A DNA stretch of 46,190 nucleotides from Rhodospirillales bacterium (GTDB lineage Bacteria; Pseudomonadota; Alphaproteobacteria; TMED109). The position numbers and the translations under genes are program-made. The DNA is taken from NCBI GenBank assembly GCA_009839325.1, contig VXPW01000065.1:1-46190 (forward strand), in the 5' to 3' direction. This document shows positions 1-9,495 of the stretch, one piece after another (within the stretch, counting starts at the first letter, position 1; every line of letters starts with the position of its first letter). The notes beneath the pieces are model-generated. The model saw only the letters and a program-made list of their open reading frames with translations, made no database searches and was not told the DNA's origin.

Positions 1-142
1 CGGCGGCCGCCCGGCGCCGGGGGGGAGCCCCCGCCGCCCCCCCCCACCCCCCCCGGCGCCGGGGGGGGCCGGCCCCCCGGCGGGCCCGCGGCGCCCGGGG
101 CCGGGCGGGGCCCCGGGGGCGCCCGCCCCCGGGGTCGGGGGG
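1..142. other. Near-pure G/C low-complexity contig end
   Basis: This stretch contains only two A and one T in 142 bases and consists of runs of G and of C. It has no codon structure and resembles nothing else in the window. It lies at the very start, directly after the 3' end of the methyltransferase gene. The likeliest explanation is a sequencing or assembly artefact at a contig end; a real GC-rich repeat cannot be excluded. Confidence 0.7.
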
Positions 143-1180
143 TCAGACCAATCGTGACGGGCGAGAAGGCGGCGGGGGAGTGACCGACCGGTCGCCATCG
201 GTGCGCTCTGGCAGATCGGTCGTAAACGTCACTTCGTTGGCGAACAGGCGACGTTGACCGGTGGTCCCTTCGCCGAGAAGACCCTCGCGGCCCAGTCGTT
301 GGAGGACGACGGACCTGGCATTGCCCCAGATATCAATGCCGACCCACTGTCGCTTAAGGCGCTCGGCGGCCACCAGCGTTGTCGCGCATCCGGCGAATGG
401 GTCGAGTACCACGTCGCCTTCATCGCTGCTGGCGAGAATCATGCGTTCATAGAGGGCGATCGGTTTTTGCGTGGGATAGCCGAGACGCTCGCCGTGCGTC
501 GTCGAAAGCATGGACATATCCCACCAGTCCCGAGCAGAAACAATGGAATACGTGCCCTGGCCGTCGCGGAAGTACTTTACGGCGCCGCCCTGTCCGCCAC
601 CGGTTCGGCCGTACGACTTGATCTTGAGAACGTTGAAACGCGAGAGCTTTTCCACCTTGGCGTAGAACAGGATGATGTCGTGTTTCTTGGCGAATCGCCG
701 TTTGCTGGCGCCTCCTGACTTGTAGCACCACACGACCTCGTTCTTGAAGTTCCGACGCCCGAACACCGCGTCCATGAGCTGCTTGAGGTAGTGGCTCGCG
801 GTCGGGTCGCAGTGGAGGTAGACGCTCCCGGTCGGCTTCAGGATCCGCCGCATGGCCAAGAGGCGCATGGCCATGAAGCACAGGAATGCTCCCATACCGT
901 CGCTGTAGCTGTCCCTCGCGGCGGCAATGACGCGCATGAGACGTGGATGGCTATCGGTGATCTGATCCACCCAGTCCTGATGCACGTCCTGTTCCCACGA
1001 CCATCGGTCCTGAAACTTGGCACCCGCCGCCAGGCTGTCAGGCGTGGCGCGAAAGTCGCGACCCTTGTTGAACGGAGGGTCGGTAGCGATGAGGTCAACG
1101 GATTCGCTGTTCATCGCCTCTAGGAACCCCAGGTTGTCACCGAGGAAAAACGTCCGATTCTTCCAGTTGGGCCTAGCCAT
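143..1180 (-). CDS. Site-specific DNA methyltransferase, beta-class N6-adenine/N4-cytosine type
   Basis: This 345-residue enzyme should transfer a methyl group from S-adenosylmethionine to an amino group of adenine or cytosine in DNA. The catalytic DPPF motif is at residues 34-37 and the SAM-binding DPFAGC motif at 260-265, just after PTQKP. Catalytic motif before SAM motif is the beta-class order, which CcrM shares. The reading frame extends 39 codons further upstream, but that part is not protein-like and the ATG at 1180 gives a natural start. The last 25 residues are rich in proline and arginine and lie next to the artefact-like contig end. No restriction endonuclease is visible, so it is a solitary enzyme or its partner lies beyond the window. 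The target sequence cannot be read from the protein; it is not close enough to CcrM to assign GANTC. Confidence 0.85.
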   Translation of the reverse strand: MARPNWKNRTFFLGDNLGFLEAMNSESVDLIATDPPFNKGRDFRATPDSLAAGAKFQDRWSWEQDVHQDWVDQITDSHPRLMRVIAAARDSYSDGMGAFLCFMAMRLLAMRRILKPTGSVYLHCDPTASHYLKQLMDAVFGRRNFKNEVVWCYKSGGASKRRFAKKHDIILFYAKVEKLSRFNVLKIKSYGRTGGGQGGAVKYFRDGQGTYSIVSARDWWDMSMLSTTHGERLGYPTQKPIALYERMILASSDEGDVVLDPFAGCATTLVAAERLKRQWVGIDIWGNARSVVLQRLGREGLLGEGTTGQRRLFANEVTFTTDLPERTDGDRSVTPPPPSRPSRLV

Positions 1181-1330
1181 CACGGTGTTCCACCAGATCG
1201 CAGTGCGCGGATTTGCTCGAACGAAGCGGGTTGATGCGCGGTCGGGGCTTGCCCGCGCCGCCTGCGATTCCTGCTGGAGTTGCGCAATTGGGGCCAACGC
1301 GTCCGGGCATCCGGGCCGTGGCGGCCGAAA

Positions 1331-1359
1331 GCGCCGGACGAGATTCCCTCATCCGGCGC
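1331..1359 (-). terminator. Hairpin downstream of amt, possible terminator
   Basis: A perfect 8-base inverted repeat, GCGCCGGA (1331-1338) and TCCGGCGC (1352-1359), encloses a 13-base loop. On the minus strand it lies 52 bases after the amt stop and is followed by a short TTTC. The weak T tract makes this only a possible terminator between amt and the methyltransferase gene. Confidence 0.4.
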
Positions 1360-1410
1360 CATGCATTCACGTCGGCTGTTCCGTCCCAAGGGCCATTCCG
1401 GCCGACGGCG

Positions 1411-2715
1411 TCACCCGGAGCGCCCGGCGACGAACTCGGGATACGACGCCACTCCGACTTCGGTCAGGTCGGAACCGTGCATCTCGTCCTCCTCATCGAG
1501 GCGGATGCCCATGACGAGCTTGACCACGTACCACACCAGCAGGCTCGCAAGGAAGGCGAACAAGCCGATGGCGACGATGCCGATCAGCTGGGCTACGAGG
1601 CTTGCCTCCGGGTTGGTAAGGCAAACGGCGATGGTTCCCCACACCCCGGCAAACAGGTGGACAGGGACCGCACCGACCACGTCATCAAGCTTGATTCGGT
1701 CGAGGAAGGGCACACCCACCGCCACGATCACGCCGCCGACGGCGCCGATCAAAATCGACTGCACGAATGACGGTGCCAACGGCTCCGCAGTGATGCTGAC
1801 CAGGCCGCCCAGCACTCCGTTGAGAATCAGCGTGATGTCGAGCTTCCGGAAGACCGCGAAGTACGTCGCCGACGCCGCCAGCGCCCCCCCGCATCCGGCG
1901 AGGTACGTGTTGGCGTATATCCGCGACATCGCGCTGGCGTCCTCAACCGACCCCAAGGCCAGCTGCGAGCCGCCGTTGAAGCCCAGCCAACCGATCCACA
2001 GCACGAATGTGCCGAGCGCCACCAGCGGAACGGCCGATGCCTGCATCGGATTGACCTTGCCGTCGGCCGAGAACTTCCCCCGACGCGCGCCGAGCAGGAT
2101 GATCCCGGCCAGCGCGCACCAGCCGCCCACGGAGTGCACGATGGTGGACCCGGCGAAATCGGAGAAGCCCAATTCGCTCAGCCAACCGCCGCCCCACGAC
2201 CAGGCACCCTGAATCGGGTAGATGACAGCCACCAGCACGGCAATCACCAGAACGAACGGAATCACGCGAACCCGCTCAGCGACCGACCCTGATACGATCG
2301 AAGCGGTAGTTGCCACAAACACGACCTGGAAGAACCAGTCCGAAGCCGCCGCATAACCGCCATCGGAAGCTTCGGAAGCCGGGTCGGGCGTATCAAAGAG
2401 CCCCAGAGACCCGACGAAGCCGCCGTCGACCCCGTTGTACATGAGGTTGTAACCGACGATCGCGTACGTGACGCCGGCGATCGAAAACAGTCCGATGTTC
2501 TTGACGCAAATCGCGCTCGTCGACTTCGACCGCACCATGCCGGCTTCAAGCATGCAAAAGCCGATGGCCATCGCGAACACCAGAGCCCCGTTCGCCAGGA
2601 ACGACAGGGTGTTGAAAATGAAGGCTGCGTCTTCCGGCGAGGGCGCCGCCAAGGCCGCAGCAGGTCCAAACAGAACGGCCGCTACGGCCATCCCGGAAAC
2701 GAGGAATATTTTCAT
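1411..2715 (-). CDS. amt: Ammonium transporter, Amt family
   Basis: This 434-residue inner-membrane channel carries ammonium across the cytoplasmic membrane. It has a cleavable-looking N-terminal signal (MKIFLVSGM to AALAAP), about eleven membrane segments, the conserved DFAGSTIVHSVGG segment with the first pore histidine, and the second pore histidine in VPVHLFAG. The cytoplasmic tail ends in the usual GSDLTEVG-type segment that contacts PII proteins. The ATG at 2715 is preferred over the in-frame GTG at 2730 because GGAG (2722-2725) lies six bases before it. No glnK gene, the usual partner, is found beside it. A sigma-54-like site lies upstream at 2947-2962, which would fit nitrogen control. 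Family assignment is secure; the regulation is inferred. Confidence 0.95.
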   Translation of the reverse strand: MKIFLVSGMAVAAVLFGPAAALAAPSPEDAAFIFNTLSFLANGALVFAMAIGFCMLEAGMVRSKSTSAICVKNIGLFSIAGVTYAIVGYNLMYNGVDGGFVGSLGLFDTPDPASEASDGGYAAASDWFFQVVFVATTASIVSGSVAERVRVIPFVLVIAVLVAVIYPIQGAWSWGGGWLSELGFSDFAGSTIVHSVGGWCALAGIILLGARRGKFSADGKVNPMQASAVPLVALGTFVLWIGWLGFNGGSQLALGSVEDASAMSRIYANTYLAGCGGALAASATYFAVFRKLDITLILNGVLGGLVSITAEPLAPSFVQSILIGAVGGVIVAVGVPFLDRIKLDDVVGAVPVHLFAGVWGTIAVCLTNPEASLVAQLIGIVAIGLFAFLASLLVWYVVKLVMGIRLDEEDEMHGSDLTEVGVASYPEFVAGRSG

Positions 2716-3147
2716 GCGATTCTCCGACACATCCCCGGAACTCCGCTCACGCGACGAAGAGAGGCGCCAAGCGAATGCCCGCCTCCGTTCCGATTCCGGC
2801 CTGGATGACCAAATCTCCGTGACAACGCCCAGCGTCCGGCAAAGGCTCTACGGTGGCCGAGCCGCAGAACAGCCCGTAGCCGTTGACCGCGGCTTCGCCG
2901 TGGGGGGGGCGCGTCTGAGCGAGTGCGAGCCCCCGCAACAGTCACAAACAAGAATCATGCCAATTTGCCACAGGGGCACCAGCGGGCGCTGTCGACTCGC
3001 GTGCTGGCTAATTTATAGGCGTAGAGTGTTTCATAATGATGAATTAGTAGTCAGTTATTGTGCCGACAGCTTGACGGGGGCCCAAAGCGTGGTGCCGTCA
3101 CCGTACGCGCCTCGACGCTCGAGCGGTACTGATGACCGGCCCTTGAC
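2716..3147. other. Intergenic region, probable amt control region
   Basis: This is a 432-base gap between yggS and amt, both on the minus strand. It contains the sigma-54-like site, an AT-rich patch near 3005-3060 with the imperfect palindrome TTCATAATGATGAA, and the perfect 10-base palindrome CGCTCGAGCG at 3116-3125. A 63-codon minus-strand reading frame (2747-2938, TTG start) ends 31 bases before amt, but it matches nothing I recognise, is not glnK, and is not called as a gene. Confidence 0.55.
2947..2962 (-). promoter_or_regulatory. Sigma-54-like promoter upstream of amt
   Basis: On the minus strand the sequence reads TGGCATG-ATTC-TTGTT. The -24 element matches the consensus TGGCAYG exactly, and the -12 element TTGTT differs from TTGCW by the C. 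The match is imperfect at a position that usually matters, and the leader to the amt start would be about 220 bases. Ammonium transporters are commonly under RpoN/NtrC control, which raises the odds somewhat. Confidence 0.35.
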
Positions 3148-3840
3148 CTACCTCCGCGGGCGCGGGCCGAACACGGCGGTTCCGACCCGGACATGGGTGG
3201 CACCCATTTGAATTGCGGCTTCGTAATCGGCACTCATTCCCATACTCAGTTCTGTCAGGCCCATTCGGTCTCGCAACGTCCGCAGCAGCCCGAAGTACGG
3301 AACCGGATCCGTATCCCTGGGGGGGATCCCCATGACGCCTGAGACCCGCAGTCCCAGCTCCGCCTGACACCAAGTGACGAAGCGGTCGGCTTCGGCCGGC
3401 GGACAACCGCCCTTCTGGGACTCCTCACCGACATTGACCTGGACCAGCAGCCGCACAGAACGCTCGCGAATCGCATTGCAGTTCGACAAGGCGCGAGCCA
3501 ACGATTCTCGATCCACGCTCTCGATGACGTGAGCGAGCCCGGCCGCAGCCATGACCTTGTTGGACTGCAGCCGTCCTACGAAACGGAGTTCAGCAGCTGG
3601 GTGGCGTTCCAGAAGCGGCGGCCACTTGACCTGCATTTCCTGAACGCGGTTTTCCGCGAAGGCGCGATGGCCAGCCGCCAGCAGTGTCTCGATGGTTTCG
3701 GCGGCCACGCCCTTCGAGACGGCAACCAGGGAAACGCCTTCGGGATCTCGCCCGGCCTCCCGCTCTGCCGCACGGATGGTGGCCAACACCGATTGCCAGC
3801 GCAAAACAAGCCCGGAAGCAGCGGCAGGCCGAGCACGCAT
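3148..3840 (-). CDS. yggS: YggS/PLPBP family pyridoxal phosphate homeostasis protein
   Basis: This 230-residue cytosolic protein belongs to the PLP-binding family (YggS, human PROSC) that holds pyridoxal 5'-phosphate and affects vitamin B6 and amino acid balance without known catalysis. The PLP lysine sits in VAVSKG near residue 43. The family segments AENRVQE, HVIESVD, LLVQVNVGEE, MGIPP and LSMGMSADYEAAI are all present, as is the C-terminal phosphate site (THVRVGTAVFG). It starts 19 bases from the thiE-like gene on the other strand, so the two genes are divergent and their promoters must overlap coding sequence. Confidence 0.95.
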   Translation of the reverse strand: MRARPAAASGLVLRWQSVLATIRAAEREAGRDPEGVSLVAVSKGVAAETIETLLAAGHRAFAENRVQEMQVKWPPLLERHPAAELRFVGRLQSNKVMAAAGLAHVIESVDRESLARALSNCNAIRERSVRLLVQVNVGEESQKGGCPPAEADRFVTWCQAELGLRVSGVMGIPPRDTDPVPYFGLLRTLRDRMGLTELSMGMSADYEAAIQMGATHVRVGTAVFGPRPRR

Positions 3841-3859
3841 GACCTAGATTGCGAGCGCC

Positions 3860-4543
3860 ATGACGACCGATTCTAGCAAACCGCCGCGCCTGCCTCGGTT
3901 GTGGTTTCTCAGCGCCGAGGAGCGCGGCATCGACTCCCGCGACATCGTACCCTCGCTGCCCCATGGCACCGGCGTGATCTATCGGGACTACCGCAATCCT
4001 GAGCGACGCCGCCGCGCCCGCGAACTCGCCCGTATCTGCCGACGAAAAGGATTGGTGCTGCTCGCCGGCACCTCGCGACCTAGCGCGACGCCGCTGCCGA
4101 CGGCAGGCGTGCACGTCCCGAGCTGGTCCCGCCGCCCGCCGCGCGCCGGAGGTTTGGTCACGCTGTCGGTGCATCGGGGCAGCGACCTGCGCCGCGCCAA
4201 GGCCAGCAGAGCCCACATGTTCATCGTCGCGCCGGTGTTCCGCACCGAAGCGCATCCGGAGGCCGTTCCGCTCGGGCCGCTGCGCTTGGGTCTGCTTGCT
4301 CGCCGTCTCCCGGGTCCGGTCGCCGCGTTGGGGGGCATCACACCGGTATCGGCGCGCCGTCTGACGGGTCTGGGCATACACGCGCTTTGCGGGAGCGGTC
4401 TGTTCACGCACGCAGGCGCTGACAGAGAATTGGCCGGGCTCCGTGTATGGTGTGGGCCGCCCTCCACCCGACCACCGGTCCGGCCCGCGAATCCGCGCGA
4501 CGCACGACGGTTCCGAACGTATGTCCGCTTACAATCCCGCTGA
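3860..4543 (+). CDS. Thiamine phosphate synthase / TenI-like protein
   Basis: This 227-residue protein has the TIM-barrel fold shared by ThiE (joins the thiazole and pyrimidine halves of thiamine) and TenI (thiazole tautomerase). Seen are the opening GTGVIYRDY, the middle GVHVPSW in place of the classical HVGQ-type segment, [11 protein letters not shown], and the phosphate-binding ALGGI and HALCGSGLF ends. Known alphaproteobacterial ThiE-like proteins upstream of leuS look like this. Whether it makes thiamine phosphate, tautomerises the thiazole, or does neither cannot be decided here. Its last 23 bases overlap the start of leuS, so the two are probably translated together. Confidence 0.75.
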   Translation: MTTDSSKPPRLPRLWFLSAEERGIDSRDIVPSLPHGTGVIYRDYRNPERRRRARELARICRRKGLVLLAGTSRPSATPLPTAGVHVPSWSRRPPRAGGLVTLSVHRGSDLRRAKASRAHMFIVAPVFRTEAHPEAVPLGPLRLGLLARRLPGPVAALGGITPVSARRLTGLGIHALCGSGLFTHAGADRELAGLRVWCGPPSTRPPVRPANPRDARRFRTYVRLQSR

Positions 4544-7082
4544 ACTTGAAGCCAAGTGGCAAGAGGCTTGGGAAGCGGCGGAGGTCTACCGCACGCCGCC
4601 GCCTTCGGACGCACCGGATCGGTACGTCCTGGAGATGCTCCCGTATCCGTCGGGGCGCATTCACATGGGTCACGTCCGGGTCTACACGCTGGGGGACGTG
4701 CTCGCCCGGTACTCGCGGGCCCGCGGGTACAGCGTGCTGCATCCAATGGGCTGGGACGGGTTCGGGCTCCCGGCCGAGAATGCCGCCATGGAGCACGGCA
4801 TCCATCCGGCCAAGTGGACGTGGTCCAACATCGACACGATGCGCGCCCAGCTCCGCTCGATGGGCCTCAGCTACGACTGGGACTGCGAAGTGGCGACCTG
4901 CAGCCCGGCGTACATGCGCGAACAGCAGCGGCTCTTTCTCAAGATGCTGGACGCCGGCCTGATCTATCGGGCCGAGGCGTGGGCCAACTGGGACCCCGTC
5001 GAACACACGGTACTTGCCAACGAACAGGTGATTGACGGCCGGGGCTGGCGCTCGGGCGCGCTGGTCGAACGGCGCCTGCTGCCGCAATGGTTCTTCCGCA
5101 TTACCCGCTACGCGGGCGAACTCCTTGATGCACTCGATCATCTGCCGCGGTGGCCGGAGCGTGTAAAGACCATGCAGCGGAACTGGATCGGGCGGTCGGA
5201 GGGGGCCCGGCTGCGCTTTCAAGTCCTGGGCGGCAAGGAGGAAATCGAGGTCTTCACGACGCGGCCGGACACGATCTTTGGCGCGACGTTCATCGCGCTG
5301 TCCCCGGATCACCCGCTCAGCAGAACCTGCGCAGACACGAATCCGACCGTGGCCGCCTTCATCCAGGAATGCACGCGCGATCCCGGGCGGCGGAACCGGG
5401 AGGCGGCTGGCCCTGCCGGAAAGACCGGCGTCGACACGGGGCTCCGCGTACAGCATCCCTTCCTCGATCGGTCTCTCCGTGTCTTCGTCGCCGACTACGT
5501 GCTGATGGAATACGGCACCGGCGCCATCTTCGCGGTGCCTGCACACGACCAGCGCGACCTGGATTTCGCCCGTGCCCACGAACTTGACGTGGTTCCCGTG
5601 GTGGACCCGGCGCCCGGCGTCGAGCGCCCCGGGCCAGACGAGGCGTACGTCGGCGACGGCACGCTCAAGAATTCCGATTTCCTGAACGGGCTGGACGTGG
5701 CAGCGGCGAAACGGGCGGTCATCGACCGACTCGGAGAACACGGAGAACGCAGCGTTCAGTACCGCATCCACGATTGGTGCGCGTCGCGCCAGCGCTACTG
5801 GGGCTGCCCGGTTCCGGTCGTCTTCTGCCAGGACTGCGGCGTCGTGCCGGTGCCCGATTCCGACCTACCGGTAACGCTGCCTGATGACGTCAAGTTCGAC
5901 CGGCCGGGCAATCCGCTTGAGCGGCACACCGCATGGAAGACGGTCGACTGCCCGGCATGCGGCTCCGCCGCAGAGCGTGAAACCCAGACCCTCGATACCT
6001 TCGTCGATTCCGCTTGGTACTACTACCGGTACATTTCCGCCCGCGCCGATCAGCCGCTCGACCGCGAGGCGGTTACCCGATGGTGTCCGACGTTTCAGTA
6101 CGTGGGCGGCATCGAACACGCCATTCTCCACCTCCTGTACGCACGCTTCTTCACGCGCGCGCTTCGCGATATCGGCGAACTCCCCTTCGACGAGCCGTTC
6201 GACGGCCTCTACTGCCAGGGAATGGTCTGCCACCGAACCTATCGGGAACCCGAGGAAGGAACCTGGCTCTATCCGGAAGAGGTCGAGGCGAGCGGCAACG
6301 GCGGCTTCCGACGTCGTTCCGACGGGGCGCCGGTCGTCGCCGGGCGCGTCGAGAAAATGTCGAAGTCGCGCCGCAACGTCGTCGATCCCGTCGACATCAT
6401 CGCCACCTACGGGGCTGACGTCGCGCGCCTCTTCATGCTTTCGGACAGCCCGCCCGAGCGCGACCTCGAATGGACAACCTCCGGCGTCGAGGGTGCTGCC
6501 CGCTACCTGCAGCGAATCTGGCGAGCGTTCGATGAGCTCGAGCCCGGACCGGTCGGTGCTGCTCAGCCGCCTCGGTTTGCCCCGGCCGCCCACGCGCTGA
6601 GGCAGACCACCCACCGTGCCATCCGCGCGGTGGAGGAAGACATCGAGGCGTTCCGACACAACCGGGCCGTTGCCCACCTGCGCACCCTTTCCAACGCATT
6701 CCTTCGTTTCGATGCGGCAGCCGCCGGAACCGGCGGCGCGTGGGCGCTGCGGGAGGCGCTCGAGACCTTCGTGCGGTTGTCTGCCCCCCTGATCCCGCAC
6801 CTCGCGGAAGAACTTTGGCAGCGCCTGGGACGCGACGGGTTCATCTGCCAGGATGCTTGGCCGGAGGCCGAACCCGATCTGCTCGCCGAGGAGCGGGCAA
6901 CCATCGCGGTCCAAGTGAACGGTAAACTTCGTGGCACGATCGAACTTGCCCTCGGGGCCGGCGAGGCGGACACTCGAAATGCGGCGCTCCAGTTGCCGAA
7001 TGTGATCCGTGCGATCGAGGGCGCGGAGGTGCGGAAAGTGATCGTTGTTCCGGACAGGGTAGTCAACGTCGTTGCCCGGTAA
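4521..7082 (+). CDS. leuS: Leucyl-tRNA synthetase
   Basis: This 853-residue class I enzyme charges tRNA-Leu with leucine in the cytosol. The HIGH-type signature is HMGH in [13 protein letters not shown], and the KMSKS loop is [10 protein letters not shown]. The CP1 editing domain lies between, with [12 protein letters not shown] and the [15 protein letters not shown] segment, followed by [13 protein letters not shown] and the C-terminal anticodon-binding region. Size is normal for the family. The frame is open from 4443, but the ATG at 4521 begins the family-typical [13 protein letters not shown]. It overlaps the thiE-like gene by 23 bases and lptE by 11, so thiE-like-leuS-lptE-holA form one transcription unit. 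Confidence 0.98.
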   Translation: MSAYNPAELEAKWQEAWEAAEVYRTPPPSDAPDRYVLEMLPYPSGRIHMGHVRVYTLGDVLARYSRARGYSVLHPMGWDGFGLPAENAAMEHGIHPAKWTWSNIDTMRAQLRSMGLSYDWDCEVATCSPAYMREQQRLFLKMLDAGLIYRAEAWANWDPVEHTVLANEQVIDGRGWRSGALVERRLLPQWFFRITRYAGELLDALDHLPRWPERVKTMQRNWIGRSEGARLRFQVLGGKEEIEVFTTRPDTIFGATFIALSPDHPLSRTCADTNPTVAAFIQECTRDPGRRNREAAGPAGKTGVDTGLRVQHPFLDRSLRVFVADYVLMEYGTGAIFAVPAHDQRDLDFARAHELDVVPVVDPAPGVERPGPDEAYVGDGTLKNSDFLNGLDVAAAKRAVIDRLGEHGERSVQYRIHDWCASRQRYWGCPVPVVFCQDCGVVPVPDSDLPVTLPDDVKFDRPGNPLERHTAWKTVDCPACGSAAERETQTLDTFVDSAWYYYRYISARADQPLDREAVTRWCPTFQYVGGIEHAILHLLYARFFTRALRDIGELPFDEPFDGLYCQGMVCHRTYREPEEGTWLYPEEVEASGNGGFRRRSDGAPVVAGRVEKMSKSRRNVVDPVDIIATYGADVARLFMLSDSPPERDLEWTTSGVEGAARYLQRIWRAFDELEPGPVGAAQPPRFAPAAHALRQTTHRAIRAVEEDIEAFRHNRAVAHLRTLSNAFLRFDAAAAGTGGAWALREALETFVRLSAPLIPHLAEELWQRLGRDGFICQDAWPEAEPDLLAEERATIAVQVNGKLRGTIELALGAGEADTRNAALQLPNVIRAIEGAEVRKVIVVPDRVVNVVAR

Positions 7083-7578
7083 GATTTTCAAGAGCTTGGC
7101 TGCGGCCGCCTTGCTCGCAGCAGCCGCCTCAGGGTGTGGATTCGAACCTCTTCACGGAGCTTCTGTAAACGCTGCGCTGCGCGCGGTCGACGTCTCTCCC
7201 ATCCAAGGCGGGCCCGGCGAACTGGTGTATCGGGCACTGGTCGAACGGTTGCATCCCGCGGGGAAATCGTCGGCCCCTGCCTACCGACTGGAGGTGACGC
7301 TGCGGTCAACGAGTTCACCGCTAATCATCGACCAGTCGACGTTTGTCCGCCGCTACGACGTTCATCTGCAGGCACAATATCAATTGATCGAGATTTCCAC
7401 CGGCCGCGAGGTCGGGAGAGCGGAGCGGGATGCCCACGCGAATCACGGCGTGATCCCCAATGAGATTTACGGCACGCTCATCGGTTCGCACGCAGCTCTG
7501 GAGCGTGCTGCAAACGTTCTTGCAAACGTCATTGCGACTGATGCCGCACTGTTGATTCGTGCGGATCAGCGCGGATGA
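7072..7578 (+). CDS. lptE: LPS assembly lipoprotein LptE
   Basis: This 168-residue outer-membrane lipoprotein plugs LptD and helps deliver lipopolysaccharide to the cell surface. The N-terminus is a signal peptide ending in the lipobox ASGC, with the lipidated cysteine at residue 22, directly followed by the conserved GFEPLHG. Start is TTG at 7072, overlapping leuS by 11 bases. It overlaps holA by four bases (ATGA). Its position between leuS and holA is the standard one in Proteobacteria and supports the call, since LptE sequences diverge strongly. Confidence 0.9.
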   Translation: MPGKIFKSLAAAALLAAAASGCGFEPLHGASVNAALRAVDVSPIQGGPGELVYRALVERLHPAGKSSAPAYRLEVTLRSTSSPLIIDQSTFVRRYDVHLQAQYQLIEISTGREVGRAERDAHANHGVIPNEIYGTLIGSHAALERAANVLANVIATDAALLIRADQRG

Positions 7579-8582
7579 AGCTGCAGGCACATCAAGTCGA
7601 GGGGTTCTGCGCCAGTCCCTCGCCGGAACCACGAGCGATCCTGCTGTACGGGCCTGATCAAGGTCTCGTTGCCGAACGGTTTGAGCAGCTTTCGCTGGCC
7701 TTTGCACCCGACCTGGATGATCCGTTCCAGGTGGTCTCCCTCGATGGGGACGAGGTCGTATCCGATATGGCCCGTTTTCTGGACGAAGCCGCGCAAATAT
7801 CACTCGACGGGACGCGGCGCGTGATCCGGATTCGCCACGCCGACGATTCCGTGACCGCCGCCCTGGAGTCTTTTCTCGATTTCGAGGGAGACGACGCGGT
7901 TGTCTTGGTTCAGGGCGGCGACCTCGGGCCCAGGTCAAGCCTCCGCAGGCTCTTTGAACGCGCGAAAGGCGCGACAGCGGCGCCCTGCTACGTGGACGAC
8001 AGCCGGACGATCGAGCGGCTGCTGCGCGACGTTCAGGAATCGCATCGCCTCAAGATCGACCCGGATGCCTACGCCTACCTGGTTGCCCGCCTCGGGCGTG
8101 ACCGTGGCGTAACCAGGAACGAGCTAGAGAAGCTCGTGCTCTTTGCGGGAGATGGCGGGACCCTCGACTATGAAGCCGCCGCCGCGTTGTCCGGCGACAA
8201 TGCGTTGTTGGGGGCGGACGCGCTCGCCGATGCGGTCGGGCTCGGCCGGGCTGGAGAAGCGTTTCGGGCCCTTCGGCGACTGCACGAGGATGGACTGAGT
8301 GAAATCGCGGTGATCCGACGTCTGCTCCGTCACTTTCAGAGCCTGCACATCGTCACCGCGGCAGCGGATCCACTTCAGGCCGTCAAGAACCTTCAACCTC
8401 CCGTCCATTTCAAACGCAAGGCGGCCGTCGAAACGCAGGCCAGACAGTGGTCGACGCAACGCGTTGAACGCGTGTTGCGGCTCCTCGGGCGCGCCGAGCA
8501 GACGTGCAAGCGAACGGGGACGCCGGGCCGGGAAGTCGTACGGGAAACCGTGCTCCGGATCGCCCGCATCGCAGGCCCCTGA
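7575..8582 (+). CDS. holA: DNA polymerase III subunit delta
   Basis: This 335-residue protein is the delta subunit of the clamp loader, which opens the beta sliding clamp. It has the family opening [11 protein letters not shown], the segment LLYGPDQGLVAERFEQL where ATPase relatives carry a P-loop, and the alphaproteobacterial form of the middle domain (LGRDRGVTRNELEKLVLF). The C-terminal helical collar domain contains FRALRRLHEDG. It is the last gene of the leuS unit and ends 16 bases from the convergent parB. Confidence 0.95.
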   Translation: MKLQAHQVEGFCASPSPEPRAILLYGPDQGLVAERFEQLSLAFAPDLDDPFQVVSLDGDEVVSDMARFLDEAAQISLDGTRRVIRIRHADDSVTAALESFLDFEGDDAVVLVQGGDLGPRSSLRRLFERAKGATAAPCYVDDSRTIERLLRDVQESHRLKIDPDAYAYLVARLGRDRGVTRNELEKLVLFAGDGGTLDYEAAAALSGDNALLGADALADAVGLGRAGEAFRALRRLHEDGLSEIAVIRRLLRHFQSLHIVTAAADPLQAVKNLQPPVHFKRKAAVETQARQWSTQRVERVLRLLGRAEQTCKRTGTPGREVVRETVLRIARIAGP

Positions 8583-8598
8583 CCACGATCGCCAGCGC

Positions 8599-9495
8599 CT
8601 ATTCGCGCCGCAGACGTCTGAGGATTTCTTCCAGCTGCGCGCTGCGCTGATAGCGGATTCTGACTTCGCCGCGGTTTGCCCTGGCACGGACCGCCACTTC
8701 CATTCCGAGCGTTTCCTGGAGTTCACGCTCGAGTTCCTCCAGATTCGGATCCCGCTGGGGCGGCGTGCGACCTCGACGTTCGCGACGCACGAGCCGCTCT
8801 GCGGCACGGGAGTTGAGACCGCGCCGCACGATCACCCGGGCCAGCTTCAACGCGTCCGGCGACCCGATGAGCGGACGAGCCGAGCCCGCACTCAGCTCGC
8901 CGCTGCGGACCATTTGCTGTACCGGCTCCGGAAGCGACAGCAGCCGAACGGCGTTGGCCACGTAGCTCCGGCTTCGACTTACCGTTTCGGCCGCCTGCGC
9001 CTGCGTAAAGCCAAATTCATCCATGAGGCGGGACAGCCCGCCAGCCTCCTCAATCGCATTGAGGTCAGCCCGTTCCATGTTCTCGATCAGGGCCAGGCCG
9101 ACGGCCTCCTCATCGCTCGCTACCCGAATCCGCGCCGGGACACGGTGCAGGCCGGCTTTCTGGGCGGCCCGCCATCTCCGTTCGCCGGCCAGGATCTGAT
9201 AGCGGCCGGACTGCGCGGGATCGGCGCGGGCCAGGATCGGCTGCAGCATGCCCGACCGCCGGATCGAATCAGCCAACGTGTCGAGGTCGTCCGGATCGAA
9301 GTCGGATCGCGGCTGAAACGGGTTCGGGACCAGGTCGGTGATGGACAGGGTGGCGTCCGGGCCTGGCCCCGGCTCCGCGCTGCGGACTTCCGGTGTCGTG
9401 CGGGTGTCTACGGTCGCGGCCCGCTCCGCCACCAGCGACTCGAGCCCGCGAGAGAGGCCTCGGCGCATCCGTGTCCTGCCGGTTTTCTGGGTCAC
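8599..9495 (-). CDS. parB: Chromosome partitioning protein ParB
   Basis: This 298-residue CTP-dependent DNA clamp loads at parS and spreads to organise the origin region. The N-terminus ([13 protein letters not shown]) carries the ParA-contacting basic stretch. The ParB/Srx CTPase domain has [16 protein letters not shown] and [14 protein letters not shown] (most relatives read ENIQR here). The helix-turn-helix is [18 protein letters not shown], and a C-terminal dimer domain follows. It overlaps parA by four bases and faces holA, an arrangement kept in many Alphaproteobacteria. This is the chromosomal type by sequence and neighbours. Confidence 0.97.
   Translation of the reverse strand: MTQKTGRTRMRRGLSRGLESLVAERAATVDTRTTPEVRSAEPGPGPDATLSITDLVPNPFQPRSDFDPDDLDTLADSIRRSGMLQPILARADPAQSGRYQILAGERRWRAAQKAGLHRVPARIRVASDEEAVGLALIENMERADLNAIEEAGGLSRLMDEFGFTQAQAAETVSRSRSYVANAVRLLSLPEPVQQMVRSGELSAGSARPLIGSPDALKLARVIVRRGLNSRAAERLVRRERRGRTPPQRDPNLEELERELQETLGMEVAVRARANRGEVRIRYQRSAQLEEILRRLRRE

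Noticed and set aside
2747-2938. A 63-codon frame upstream of amt, considered as glnK
   Set aside because: The translation lacks all PII features and starts at TTG without a ribosome binding site.
3116-3125. Perfect palindrome CGCTCGAGCG downstream of yggS
   Set aside because: No loop and no T tract, so not a terminator; short palindromes of this composition are expected in GC-rich DNA.
4404-7091. Long minus-strand open frames of about 455 and 408 codons
   Set aside because: They are antisense to leuS, which is fully supported; high GC keeps antisense frames open, and their translations match no family.
7136-7152. GGATTCGAACC resembles the T-loop of a minus-strand tRNA
   Set aside because: It encodes the conserved GFEPL just after the LptE lipobox, and no acceptor, D or anticodon arms fold around it.
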